Positions 28,711-37,303 of a DNA stretch of 62,273 bases are shown here, one piece after another. The DNA is taken from NCBI GenBank assembly GCA_947473125.1, contig CANJDH010000018.1, forward strand, positions 1 to 62,273, in the 5' to 3' direction. Source of the DNA: Burkholderiales bacterium (GTDB lineage Bacteria > Pseudomonadota > Gammaproteobacteria > Burkholderiales > JAEUOS01). Both the position numbers and the translations under genes were made by a program. Numbering within the stretch: position 1 is the stretch's first letter; each line of letters starts with the position of its first letter. Below the pieces are notes generated by a model, which saw only the letters and a program-made list of their open reading frames with translations, was not told where the DNA came from and did no database searches.

Positions 28711-28773
28711 CGTTCCACATGGTGGAACGAAGTTTCATTGAACAGTCACAAATTATCGGGTTTGTGCTACAGT
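28711..28773 (+). promoter_or_regulatory. Candidate pckG promoter with upstream palindrome
   Basis: In the 342-base gap before pckG there is a perfect inverted repeat CGTTCCAC-ATG-GTGGAACG (28711-28729). It is followed by a weak -35 GTCACA (28745-28750) and an extended -10 TGCTACAGT (TACAGT at 28768-28773). A second possible pair is TTGAAC at 28786 and TGTAAA at 28808. The palindrome sits where an activator or repressor would bind. The rest of the gap is an untranslated leader ending in AAGGAGCG. Confidence 0.45.
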
Positions 28774-28966
28774 CGCGCACCTTTCTTGAACGGGGTTTTC
28801 CCTGGACTGTAAAGCGTGTCAAACCGGTGCGTTGCCGCGGGCCAGAAGCCTGATCCGACGCACTGAACGAAGCCAGCTCATCCCGCTCAGGGCTTCGGCG
28901 CCTCTCCCATCGAAAACCCGTTCTCCCTCCTCGACGCATTGCGGCGCATTTCGATAAGGAGCGCGG

Positions 28967-30805
28967 ATGAGCGCACAACTGAATAACCTTGGGCAGGCTC
29001 CTGCCTATGTCAAGCACGCCAAACTGAAGGACTGGGTAGCGTCTATCGCGGCGTTGACCAAGCCGGACCGCATCTACTGGTGTGATGGTTCCGACGAAGA
29101 GTACAGCCGCCTGATGGGCGAAATGTGCGCCACCGGCATGATCAAGCAGCTCAATCCCGCCAAGCGCCCCAACTCTTATCTGGCGCTGTCGGACCCGCAA
29201 GACGTTGCTCGCGTCGAAGAGCGCACCTTTGTCTGCTCCGAGACCCAGGTGGCCGCCGGGCCGATGAACAACTGGGTCGATCCTGCCGAAATGCGCGGCA
29301 CCATGAACCGCCTGTTTGACGGCTGCATGCGCGGCCGCACCATGTATGTAGTGCCGTTTTCGATGGGGCCGCTCGGCTCGCACATTGCGCAGATTGGCAT
29401 CGAGTTGTCCGATTCGCCCTACGTGGTGGTCAGCATGAAGCTGATGACACGCATGGGCCGAGCCGTGTACGACGTGCTTGGCAGTGATGGCTATTTTGTA
29501 CCCTGCGTGCATTCTGTCGGCGCCCCGTTGCAACCCGGCCAGCCGGGTGCGCGCTGGCCCTGTAACAACGAAGAAAAGTGGATCGTCCACTACCCGGAAA
29601 CCCGTGAAATCTGGAGTTTCGGCTCGGGTTACGGCGGCAATGCCCTGCTCGGCAAAAAGTGCCTGGCCTTGCGTATTGCTTCGGTGATGGCACGCGACGA
29701 AGGCTGGCTGGCGGAACACATGCTGATCCTCGGCGTGACCAATCCGCAGGGTGAAAAAACCTACGTGACCGGCGCCTTCCCGTCGGCCTGCGGCAAGACC
29801 AACTTTGCCATGCTGGTGCCGCCCGCAGGCCTGGAAGGCTGGAAGGTCACGACCATCGGCGAAGACATTGCCTGGATCAAGCCGCACAAAGATGGTCGCC
29901 TCTACGCGATAAACCCGGAAGCCGGCTATTTTGGTGTCGCCCCCGGCACCAACTATCACTCCAACCAGAATTGCATGAAAGCCATCGAGGCGGACACCAT
30001 TTTCACCAATGTGGCCGAAACGCCGGATGGGGATGTCTGGTGGGAAGGCATGACCGATAAGGCGCCGCCAAGATTGACCGACTGGCAAGGCAAAGAATGG
30101 ACCCCTGCCATCGGGAAAAATGAGGGGCGCCTGGCCGCCCACCCGAATTCGCGCTTCACCGTGGCGGCTACCCGCTGCCCGTCGCTTGATGCGCAGTGGG
30201 ACGACCCGAACGGGGTGCCGATCTCGGCGTTCCTGTTTGGCGGCCGCAGATCCGATACCGCGCCGCTGATCGTCGAGTCTCTGGATTGGGAAGACGGCGT
30301 GTACAAGGCTGCCACTTTGGGGTCGGAGACGACCGCAGCGATCGCCGGCAAACAAGGCGTGGTGCGGCGCGACCCGATGGCGATGATTGCGTTTGTCGGC
30401 TACAACATGGGCGACTACTTCAAGCATTGGCTCAAGATCGGCAAGTCGATCAGCCAGGCGCCCAAGATCTATCAGGTCAACTGGTTCCGCAAGAATGCCG
30501 AAGGCAAATTCGTGTGGCCGGGATTTGGCGAGAACATGCGTGTGCTCAAGTGGGTGGTCGAGCGCTGTCAGGGTAAAGCGGGCGCGAAAAACACCGCGTT
30601 GGGACACACTCCGGATTACACGGACCTGCAATGGCAGGGCCTGGATTTCAGTGCGGAAAAGTATGCAGTAGTAACGTCGCTCGACAAGGCGCAGTGGCAG
30701 GCCGAGCTGGCGATGCATGATGAGTTGTTCAAGAAGCTCGAAGGCTATGTGCCGGAAACGCTGCTTGAAACGAGGCGGGTGCAGGAGACAAAACTGGCGG
30801 CGTAA
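28967..30805 (+). CDS. pckG: Phosphoenolpyruvate carboxykinase (GTP)
   Basis: A 612-residue enzyme that converts oxaloacetate and GTP to phosphoenolpyruvate, the first step of gluconeogenesis. GTP-type signature: [16 protein letters not shown] (kinase-1a P-loop with catalytic Cys), [20 protein letters not shown] and [22 protein letters not shown] and the conserved [14 protein letters not shown] are also present. Length and motifs are complete. AAGGAGCG precedes the ATG, and a strong terminator follows, so it is monocistronic. Confidence 0.98.
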   Translation: MSAQLNNLGQAPAYVKHAKLKDWVASIAALTKPDRIYWCDGSDEEYSRLMGEMCATGMIKQLNPAKRPNSYLALSDPQDVARVEERTFVCSETQVAAGPMNNWVDPAEMRGTMNRLFDGCMRGRTMYVVPFSMGPLGSHIAQIGIELSDSPYVVVSMKLMTRMGRAVYDVLGSDGYFVPCVHSVGAPLQPGQPGARWPCNNEEKWIVHYPETREIWSFGSGYGGNALLGKKCLALRIASVMARDEGWLAEHMLILGVTNPQGEKTYVTGAFPSACGKTNFAMLVPPAGLEGWKVTTIGEDIAWIKPHKDGRLYAINPEAGYFGVAPGTNYHSNQNCMKAIEADTIFTNVAETPDGDVWWEGMTDKAPPRLTDWQGKEWTPAIGKNEGRLAAHPNSRFTVAATRCPSLDAQWDDPNGVPISAFLFGGRRSDTAPLIVESLDWEDGVYKAATLGSETTAAIAGKQGVVRRDPMAMIAFVGYNMGDYFKHWLKIGKSISQAPKIYQVNWFRKNAEGKFVWPGFGENMRVLKWVVERCQGKAGAKNTALGHTPDYTDLQWQGLDFSAEKYAVVTSLDKAQWQAELAMHDELFKKLEGYVPETLLETRRVQETKLAA

Positions 30806-30840
30806 GACTGCCAGCGTATAAAGAGCTGAGAAACAAACCG

Positions 30841-30867
30841 AAAAAGCCGCCCACAAGGCGGCTTTTT
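30841..30867 (+). terminator. Intrinsic terminator after pckG
   Basis: AAAAAGCCGCC, loop CACAA, GGCGGCTTTTT: an 11-bp perfect stem with flanking A and T runs, 36 bases past the pckG stop. It is symmetric, so it could act on both strands. Confidence 0.9.
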
Positions 30868-31017
30868 CACTTTCACTTTTGGGCACTTTTGCCATGTCTC
30901 CGGTTTCGCTACGGCGGATGAAATGCTGCCCGTCGCACCTGCCCGCAGCCCCCGTATCTTCTTGCCGCACTGCTTACGCGGGCGCATACTGCACACCCGA
31001 TCAATGTTGCAGAACCA

Positions 31018-31033
31018 TGTTTCACATGAAACA
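31018..31033. promoter_or_regulatory. parS site 1 (15 of 16)
   Basis: TGTTTCACATGAAACA differs from the universal ParB-binding parS 16-mer TGTTTCACGTGAAACA in one central base. It sits directly ahead of the ribosome-binding site of the beta-propeller gene and about 4 kb before parA. Confidence 0.85.
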
Positions 31034-31045
31034 TCCGGAGGAGCG

Positions 31046-32185
31046 ATGAAAATAACAACTCTCGCCATCGCGCTAGCGTTGGCATTTCCGCAGGCCGCAC
31101 AGGCGCAACTGGCCGTCTCGGCCAACGACGGCAAGGTGCGCATGGAAAACGGGGCGGTCAAGACCGTGCCGAACAATCCCGATACCGTGGCGATCGTCGA
31201 TCTGGGGCAAAACCCGCCCCGGCTGATCGCGGAGATTGACGCCCCTGCCTCGATTGTCGGGCCACCAAGCTCGGTGGCGGTGGCGCCCGACCAGTCCTAT
31301 GCCCTGGTCACTGCCAACATGAAGCTTGATAATTCGACGCCACCGAAGCAGGTGCCGGACAACCGGATGTCGGTGATTGACCTTACTGCCAAGCCGCCGC
31401 GCGTCGCCGCTACCGTCGAGACCGGCTTGGGGCCGGCCGGCGTGGACATCAATCGCACCGGCACGCTGGCGCTGGTGGCCAATCGCGAAGACGGTACCGT
31501 TTCGATATACACCATCAACAAGGGTGCGCTGACGTCGGCAGGCAAGATTGATTTCGGCAACCCGAAATCCGGCCCCAGCGGTGTCAGCATCAGCCCCGAC
31601 GGCAAAACCGCGCTGGTCAGCCGCGATGGTGACAGCCGCGTATCGGTGCTGTCGATTGACGGCAACAAGGTGGAATACACCAAGCGCGATATCTTCCCCG
31701 GCCAACGCCCTTACGGCATCCAGATTTCCAGCAAGGGCGACATTGCCGTGGTCGCCAATATCGGTTTGGGGCAGGGCGATGCGGATACGGTGAGCATCAT
31801 CGACATGACGTTGCGGCCGCCGCGCGTGGTTGATACGTTTTCGGTTGGGCAAACGCCGGAGGGCATCGCCATGAGTCCGGACGGCAACTACATCGCGGTC
31901 ACCGCGATGAACGGCTCGAACAAACCGGCAAACTCGCCGTTCCACAATCCGCTGGGCCTGCTCAAGCTTTACAAGGTTGATGGCAAGAAAGCCGTCTTTA
32001 CCTCTGAAGTACCCACAGGCGTGTGGACCCAGGGCATTGCCTTTTCCGCCGACAGCAAGACCCTGCTGGTGCAGAACAAGGAGCAAAAGGAACTGCAGGT
32101 GCTACGGGTGCAGAATGACAAGGTGGTCGATGGCGGCGAACGCGTCAAAATGAAAAACGGCGGCGCGGGCATTCGCACACGCTAA
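31046..32185 (+). CDS. Secreted YVTN-type beta-propeller protein
   Basis: A 379-residue protein with a signal peptide (MKITTLAIALALAFPQAAQA). After it come repeated blade motifs of the YVTN/NHL or lactonase-like type: PSSVAVAPDQSYALVTANM, GPAGVDINRTGTLALVANRE, GPSGVSISPDGKTALVSRDG, RPYGIQISSKGDIAVVANIG and TPEGIAMSPDGNYIAVTAMN, about seven blades. GGAGGAGCG precedes the start. It is periplasmic or surface-exposed; no catalytic motif can be named. It is flanked on both sides by parS sites, so its own promoter region is overlapped by ParB-bound DNA. Confidence 0.85.
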   Translation: MKITTLAIALALAFPQAAQAQLAVSANDGKVRMENGAVKTVPNNPDTVAIVDLGQNPPRLIAEIDAPASIVGPPSSVAVAPDQSYALVTANMKLDNSTPPKQVPDNRMSVIDLTAKPPRVAATVETGLGPAGVDINRTGTLALVANREDGTVSIYTINKGALTSAGKIDFGNPKSGPSGVSISPDGKTALVSRDGDSRVSVLSIDGNKVEYTKRDIFPGQRPYGIQISSKGDIAVVANIGLGQGDADTVSIIDMTLRPPRVVDTFSVGQTPEGIAMSPDGNYIAVTAMNGSNKPANSPFHNPLGLLKLYKVDGKKAVFTSEVPTGVWTQGIAFSADSKTLLVQNKEQKELQVLRVQNDKVVDGGERVKMKNGGAGIRTR

Positions 32186-32210
32186 GCAGGCGTATCGCAA
32201 GTTGCTGATT

Positions 32211-32242
32211 CCCCATGCTGTTTCACGTGAAACAGCATGGGG
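32211..32242. promoter_or_regulatory. parS site 2 (perfect), within a 32-bp palindrome
   Basis: The perfect parS TGTTTCACGTGAAACA lies at 32219-32234. The flanks extend the inverted repeat to 32 bases (CCCCATGC on one side, GCATGGGG on the other). It is 26 bases after the beta-propeller stop and may also act as a transcript-end hairpin. ParB from 35761 is expected to load here. Confidence 0.93.
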
Positions 32243-32269
32243 GCAGCCGCTTCGGCCAGGACGCGCAGG

Positions 32270-32275
32270 TATAAT
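32270..32275 (+). promoter_or_regulatory. Candidate -10 element of the mnmG operon
   Basis: A perfect TATAAT lies 51 bases before the mnmG start and 36 bases after parS site 2. No good -35 hexamer is visible at the right distance, so it is tentative. It could serve mnmG-rsmG-parA-parB. Confidence 0.4.
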
Positions 32276-32325
32276 CCGCGCCTCGCCTCCATCCGATATC
32301 GGCTTCCCAGCACTGTCACAACGCC

Positions 32326-34278
32326 ATGCCCAGCGGCATTCATTACACCCATCCTGACCATTTTGACGTCATCGTCATCGGCGGTGGCCATGCCGGCACC
32401 GAGGCGGCGCTGGTCGCCGCGCGCATGGGGCAAAAGACGCTGCTGCTGACGCACAACCTTGAAACCCTCGGGGCGATGAGTTGCAACCCCTCGATCGGCG
32501 GCATCGGCAAGGGACATCTGGTCAAGGAAGTCGACGCACTTGGCGGCGCCATGGCGATCGCGACTGATGAAGCCGGCATCCAGTTTCGTATCCTCAACTC
32601 GAGCAAGGGCCCGGCGGTGCGTGCCACCCGTGCCCAAGCCGATCGCATGCTCTACAAGCAGGCGATCCGGGCGCGCCTGGAAAACCAGCCCAACCTCACC
32701 TTGTTCCAGCAGGCATGTGACGACCTGATTGTCGAGGGCGACAGGGTGGTCGGTGCCGTCACCCAACTCGGCGTTGCATTCCGTGGCCGCGCGGTGGTGT
32801 TGACCGCAGGAACATTTTTGTCCGGCCTGATCCACGTCGGGCTTGACCATTATGAGGCGGGGCGCGCCGGCGACCCCGCCGCCAAGTCACTCGGCGCCCG
32901 GCTCAAGGAACTGAAGCTGCCGCAGGGCCGGCTCAAAACCGGCACCCCGCCGCGTCTGGACGGCAGCACCATCGATTTTTCCGAACTCGGCGTGCAGCCT
33001 GGCGACGATCCGGTGCCAGTGTTTTCGTACCTGGGTCGCGCCGACATGCATCCGCGCCAGATGCCTTGCTGGGTCACTCACACCAACCAACGCACCCACG
33101 ACATCATTCGCGGCGGCCTCGACCGGTCGCCGATGTTTACCGGCGTGATCGAAGGCGTCGGACCGCGCTATTGCCCGTCGATTGAAGACAAGATCCATCG
33201 CTTTGCCGACAAGGCCAGCCACCAGATTTTTCTCGAGCCAGAGGGCCTCACGACCCACGAGATCTATCCGAACGGCATTTCGACCAGCCTGCCGTTTGAC
33301 GTGCAGCTGGCGCTGGTGCGCTCCATGAAAGGCTGTGAACGCACCAACATCCTGCGGCCCGGCTACGCGATTGAATACGATTTCTATGACCCGCGCGGCC
33401 TGAAAAGCTCGCTTGAAACCAAGGCAATCGAAGGGCTGTACTTCGCCGGCCAAATCAACGGCACCACGGGCTATGAAGAGGCGGCCGCCCAAGGCCTGCT
33501 GGCCGGGCTCAACGCCGCCCTCAAAACCCAGGGTCGCGACGCCTGGTGTCCGAAACGCAATGAAGCCTACCTGGGCGTGCTGGTCGACGACCTGATCACC
33601 CGCGGCGTGACCGAACCGTACCGCATGTTCACCAGCCGCGCCGAATACCGGCTCTCCCTTCGCGAAGACAATGCCGACACGCGCCTGACCGAAATGGGTC
33701 GCCATCTGGGCTGCGTCGATGACATCCGCTGGGACTTTTATTGTCGTAAACGTGACGCCGTGGCGCGCGAAGAAGAGCGCCTCAAATCCACGTGGGTAAA
33801 CCCTCACATTCTCGAAGAACATGAGTCACAGCGTGTCTTGGGAACCATGATTGAGAGAGAGTATTCCCTGCTGGATCTCCTCAAGCGCCCGGCAGTGGAT
33901 TACGCCGGTGTCACCGGCATGGTGTTCGGCGCTGCATCCCGACAGGCCATCGGGCCGGCCAATCTTGACCCGGACATTGCCGCGCAAGTGATCGCACAGA
34001 TCGAAATTGGTGCCAGGTACCAAGGTTATATCGGGCGCCAGGCCCAGGACGTCGAACGCCAGGCCGGGCAGGAAAACGCCGTGTTGCCCGATGATCTGGA
34101 CTATGCGCAGGTGCATGGCCTGACGCGCGAAGCCCAGGCCAAGCTGGCGCAGCAGCGGCCCGAAACCATCGGCCAGGCGTCGCGCATCCAGGGCATTACG
34201 CCCGCCACCATCGCGCTGCTGCTGGTATATCTGAAGCGGCGCGGCTTGAGCCATGCGCCGGCCGGAATCGCCGCATGA
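32326..34278 (+). CDS. mnmG: tRNA uridine-5-carboxymethylaminomethyl modification enzyme MnmG (GidA)
   Basis: A 650-residue FAD protein, partner of MnmE in wobble-uridine modification. Seen are the FAD motif [20 protein letters not shown], family signature [33 protein letters not shown] and the second signature [17 protein letters not shown]. The C-terminal helical part ends [17 protein letters not shown]-like. Standard length. It overlaps rsmG by 4 bases, the conserved mnmG-rsmG pair. Confidence 0.98.
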   Translation: MPSGIHYTHPDHFDVIVIGGGHAGTEAALVAARMGQKTLLLTHNLETLGAMSCNPSIGGIGKGHLVKEVDALGGAMAIATDEAGIQFRILNSSKGPAVRATRAQADRMLYKQAIRARLENQPNLTLFQQACDDLIVEGDRVVGAVTQLGVAFRGRAVVLTAGTFLSGLIHVGLDHYEAGRAGDPAAKSLGARLKELKLPQGRLKTGTPPRLDGSTIDFSELGVQPGDDPVPVFSYLGRADMHPRQMPCWVTHTNQRTHDIIRGGLDRSPMFTGVIEGVGPRYCPSIEDKIHRFADKASHQIFLEPEGLTTHEIYPNGISTSLPFDVQLALVRSMKGCERTNILRPGYAIEYDFYDPRGLKSSLETKAIEGLYFAGQINGTTGYEEAAAQGLLAGLNAALKTQGRDAWCPKRNEAYLGVLVDDLITRGVTEPYRMFTSRAEYRLSLREDNADTRLTEMGRHLGCVDDIRWDFYCRKRDAVAREEERLKSTWVNPHILEEHESQRVLGTMIEREYSLLDLLKRPAVDYAGVTGMVFGAASRQAIGPANLDPDIAAQVIAQIEIGARYQGYIGRQAQDVERQAGQENAVLPDDLDYAQVHGLTREAQAKLAQQRPETIGQASRIQGITPATIALLLVYLKRRGLSHAPAGIAA

Positions 34279-34943
34279 ACGTCATTGCCCATCCCTCACC
34301 CCTCGCCGCCGACCTCGAAGCAGGCCTTGACGCCGGCCTTGACACGCTCGGCCTGGCCATGCCGTGTGATGCCCGCGACAAACTGCTCGATTACGTGGCG
34401 CTGCTCGCCAAATGGAACGGCACCTACAACCTCACGGCGATTCGTGATCCGCAGGCGATGCTCGCCTCGCATTTGCTCGATTCGCTGAGCATTGCGCGCC
34501 ATGTCAAGCCGGGTTGTCTGCTCGATGTGGGCGCCGGTGGCGGCTTGCCGTCGATTCCGCTGGCGATCTGGGCCGCTGCCGCACTGCCTGACCTCAGGAT
34601 CACGGCGCTCGACTCGAACCATAAAAAGGCGGCGTTCCTGCGCCAGGCCAAGGCCGAACTTAAGCTCGCCAACCTTGAAGTGGCGGGTGAGCGCGTCGAA
34701 GCGTGGGAGCCCACGGCCCAATTCACCCAAATCGTGTCGCGCGCGTTTTCCGATTTGTACGAGTTCTTTCATCTCACCGCGCACCTGGCCACGCCCGAGT
34801 GCGAGTGGTTGGCGATGAAAGGCGTGCACCCGCATGAGGAGATCGCGCAGCTGCCAAAAGAATGCAAGCTCGATCGTGTTGTTGCGCTCAAGGTGCCGGG
34901 GCTGGATGCCGAACGCCATCTGGTGGTACTCAAGCGCCCATAG
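34275..34943 (+). CDS. rsmG: 16S rRNA (guanine527-N7)-methyltransferase RsmG (GidB)
   Basis: A 222-residue SAM methyltransferase acting on G527 of 16S rRNA. Seen are [29 protein letters not shown] motif [19 protein letters not shown] and the [15 protein letters not shown] motif. Residue VSRAFSDL lies in the RNA-binding region. It begins within the mnmG stop codon (ATGA) and is followed by parA after 47 bases. Confidence 0.97.
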   Translation: MNVIAHPSPLAADLEAGLDAGLDTLGLAMPCDARDKLLDYVALLAKWNGTYNLTAIRDPQAMLASHLLDSLSIARHVKPGCLLDVGAGGGLPSIPLAIWAAAALPDLRITALDSNHKKAAFLRQAKAELKLANLEVAGERVEAWEPTAQFTQIVSRAFSDLYEFFHLTAHLATPECEWLAMKGVHPHEEIAQLPKECKLDRVVALKVPGLDAERHLVVLKRP

Positions 34944-34990
34944 TGCGTCGCGACAAGAAAAATAGCGAAAACAGAACGAGGGGAGAAGGT

Positions 34991-35758
34991 TTGGCTCACA
35001 TATTTGCCGTCGCCAATCAAAAAGGCGGGGTCGGCAAGACCACCACGACGGTCAACCTTGCCGCCGCGCTTGGCCAACAGGGCCAGCGTACGCTGCTGGT
35101 GGATCTCGACCCGCAAGGCAACGCCACCATGGGCTCAGGCGTCGACAAGCGCAAGCTGACGCAGAGCGTGTATCAGGTGCTGCTCGAGACTGCCGACGTG
35201 GCCGGGGCACGCCATGTGACCGAGCACGGCTACCACGTGCTGCCGGCGAATCGCGAGCTGGCCGGGGCTGAAGTTGAGCTGGTTGATCAAGATCATCGAG
35301 AAACGCGTCTCAAGGATGCGCTCGCCAAGGTCGGTAACGAATATGATTTCGTCTTGATCGACTGCCCGCCGTCGCTGTCGATGCTCACCCTCAACGGGCT
35401 GTGTGCAGCGCACGGCGTGATCATCCCGATGCAGTGCGAATACTTCGCGCTCGAAGGCCTCACCGACCTGGTCAACACCATCAAGAAGGTGCACGCCAAC
35501 CTTAACAAGGATCTGAAAATCATTGGCCTGTTGCGCGTCATGTTCGACCCGCGCGCGACCTTGTCGCTGCAGGTTTCGGCGCAGCTGGAGCAACACTTCG
35601 GCGACAAGGTGTTCAAGGCCATCATTCCGCGCAATATCCGCCTGGCCGAGGCCCCTTCCTACGGTCAACCGGGCGTGACCTTTGACAAGGCATCCAAGGG
35701 CGCGCAAGCCTACCTGCAGTTCGCTGCCGAAATGATTGAACGCGTGAAGGCCTACTAA
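34991..35758 (+). CDS. parA: Chromosome-partitioning ATPase ParA (Soj)
   Basis: A 255-residue ParA of the short chromosomal type, without an N-terminal DNA-binding domain. Deviant Walker A KGGVGKTTTTVNLAAALG, Walker A' LLVDLDPQGNATMGSG and Walker B FVLIDCPPSLSMLT are all present. TTG at 34991 is chosen as start because GGGGAGAAGG lies just upstream and homologues begin at this position (first residues AHIFAVANQKGG). It moves the origin region by acting on ParB-parS complexes. parB follows after 2 bases. Confidence 0.96.
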   Translation: MAHIFAVANQKGGVGKTTTTVNLAAALGQQGQRTLLVDLDPQGNATMGSGVDKRKLTQSVYQVLLETADVAGARHVTEHGYHVLPANRELAGAEVELVDQDHRETRLKDALAKVGNEYDFVLIDCPPSLSMLTLNGLCAAHGVIIPMQCEYFALEGLTDLVNTIKKVHANLNKDLKIIGLLRVMFDPRATLSLQVSAQLEQHFGDKVFKAIIPRNIRLAEAPSYGQPGVTFDKASKGAQAYLQFAAEMIERVKAY

Positions 35759-35760
35759 GC

Positions 35761-36636
35761 ATGGCAACCAAACCCAAATCGCGCGGCCTTGGCCGCGGCC
35801 TCGACGCCTTGCTGGCGGGCAATACCGAATCGGATCGTGCCGATGCGCGTGATGCCCTGACCTCCCTGCCGCTTGCGCAACTCCAGCCCGGCAAGTATCA
35901 GCCGCGCACGCGCATGGATCCGGCCTCGCTCAATGAGCTGGCCGAATCGATCAAGGCGCAAGGCATCATCCAGCCGATCCTGGTGCGCAGCGTCGGTGGC
36001 GACAAATATGAAATCCTGGCTGGCGAACGGCGCTTTCGCGCCGCGCAAATCGCCGGCCTCAGGGAGGTGCCGGTCGCGCTGCGCGACGTCCCCGATGAAG
36101 CGGCGCTGGCGATTGCCCTGATCGAAAACATCCAGCGCGAAGACCTCAATGCCCTTGAAGAAGCGCAAGGCCTCAAGCGCCTGGTGGACGAATTCGGCAT
36201 GACGCACGAGAAGGCGGCGCAGGCGGTAGGCCGTTCGCGCAGCGCTGCCACCAACCTGTTGCGCCTGTTGCAATTGCCCAAGCAAGTGCAGGACATGCTG
36301 CATAACGCCGAGCTCGACATGGGCCACGCGCGCGCGCTGCTGCCCCTCGATGCGGCCCGGCAACTGCAGGCTGCGCAGGAAATCAAGTCAAAAGGCCTGT
36401 CGGTGCGGGCTGCCGAGACGCTGGCCAACAACCTGCTGGCGGGGAAGGGCACTGCTTCCGGCGGAAAAAAGAAGACCGCAGCCAAGGCGTCCAAAGACAC
36501 ATTGCGCCTGCAGGAGGAACTATCGGAGCGCCTCGGTACCAACGTCACCATCCAGGTGGCGCGCAAGGGCGGCAAACTCGTCATCTCCTACTCCGACTAC
36601 GAGCACCTGGACGACCTGCTCAAGAGAATCAAATAG
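35761..36636 (+). CDS. parB: Chromosome-partitioning protein ParB (Spo0J)
   Basis: A 291-residue CTP-dependent clamp that loads at parS. The N-terminus has KSRGLGRGLDALLAG (ParA-stimulating). The ParB/Srx domain shows LAESIKAQGIIQPILVR and EILAGERRFRAAQIAG (CTP-binding GERRFRA), then NIQREDLNALEEAQ and the helix-turn-helix MTHEKAAQAVGRSRSAATNL. A C-terminal dimerisation domain follows. Cognate parS sites lie at 31018 and 32219. Confidence 0.97.
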   Translation: MATKPKSRGLGRGLDALLAGNTESDRADARDALTSLPLAQLQPGKYQPRTRMDPASLNELAESIKAQGIIQPILVRSVGGDKYEILAGERRFRAAQIAGLREVPVALRDVPDEAALAIALIENIQREDLNALEEAQGLKRLVDEFGMTHEKAAQAVGRSRSAATNLLRLLQLPKQVQDMLHNAELDMGHARALLPLDAARQLQAAQEIKSKGLSVRAAETLANNLLAGKGTASGGKKKTAAKASKDTLRLQEELSERLGTNVTIQVARKGGKLVISYSDYEHLDDLLKRIK

Positions 36637-36658
36637 CCACCCTGAGGAGCCCCACGAC

Positions 36659-36967
36659 ATGATCCACGTAATTGCCGTCATCACCGCCAAACCCGGTCAG
36701 CGCGACACCATCCTGCAGCATTTCCGCGCCAACGCGGCGGCGGTGAGGGCCGAGGACGGCTGCGTCGAATACGGTGCCGCGGTGGATGCGGAACACGCGC
36801 CGCCGTTCCAGACCCCGTGGGGCCCTGACACCTTCGTCGTGATTGAAAAGTGGGCCAGCATGGATGCCCTCAAGGCGCACGCCGCCGCACCGCACATGGC
36901 CGCCTACGGCGCCCGCACCAAGGAGTTCATCGCCGCCCGTGTGATCCATATCATGCAGGGCGCCTGA
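36659..36967 (+). CDS. Putative quinol monooxygenase (ABM domain)
   Basis: A 102-residue antibiotic-biosynthesis-monooxygenase (ABM, YgiN-like) ferredoxin-fold protein. The pattern is MIHVIAVITAKPGQRDTILQ, DGCVEYGAAVD, FVVIEKWASMDALKAHAAAP and HMAAYG. Such proteins oxidise quinols or similar aromatics without cofactors. GAGGAGC precedes the ATG. It begins 23 bases after parB but is not a usual member of that operon; it marks the left edge of the accessory region before atpI. Confidence 0.85.
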   Translation: MIHVIAVITAKPGQRDTILQHFRANAAAVRAEDGCVEYGAAVDAEHAPPFQTPWGPDTFVVIEKWASMDALKAHAAAPHMAAYGARTKEFIAARVIHIMQGA

Positions 36968-36980
36968 TAGCCGAAAATCC

Positions 36981-37003
36981 TTGGTGGGAGCGGCGCTCAG
37001 GCC
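36981..37003 (+). repeat. REP-like intergenic repeat, copy C
   Basis: TTGGTGGGAGC, three variable bases, then CTCAGGCC-type end, matching copies A, B and D. It lies 14 bases after the ABM-domain gene stop. A GGGA...TCCC complementarity with the sequence after it (CCGGTTCCC) allows a hairpin. Confidence 0.55.
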
Positions 37004-37056
37004 GGTTCCCGGTGGCCGCGCGCAGCCCTTGAGGGGCTGACGCGAAACTTCTCGCG

Positions 37057-37233
37057 CTAATCGTGCGGCGTCATCCCGGTGTGCGCGCGAAACAGGCGGC
37101 GGAATGAGCTCATGTCGGCGTAGCCGACGCGGTCGACGATCCTTTCTGCCGCCAGGTTGCCGGTAGAAAGCAGCGACTTTGCCTCCTCGACTCGCGCCTT
37201 TTGCACATAGGCCAGCGGCGTCAAGTCAGTTGA
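37057..37233 (-). pseudogene. C-terminal remnant of an AraC-family transcriptional regulator
   Basis: Only the second half of the AraC DNA-binding domain is left: LTPLAYVQKARVEEAKSLLS, ERIVDRVGYADMSSFRRLF and RAHTGMTPHD, in the style of GlxA/FtrA regulators. Upstream of about 37233 the frame enters unrelated, AT-richer island sequence, so the gene was cut by an insertion or deletion. It also stops shortly after TPHD, before the usual tail. It cannot be functional. Confidence 0.8.
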
Positions 37234-37303
37234 TAAGAGGCAAGCTGATCCAACTGCGGGATTTGTTAGACAGACGTCTGACTTGGACGTACCACTGAAG
37301 TTG

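Noticed and set aside
28694-30970. 758-codon open frame on the minus strand opposite pckG
   Set aside because: It lies fully antisense to an unmistakable pckG and its translation has no recognisable motif; a by-product of high-GC third positions.
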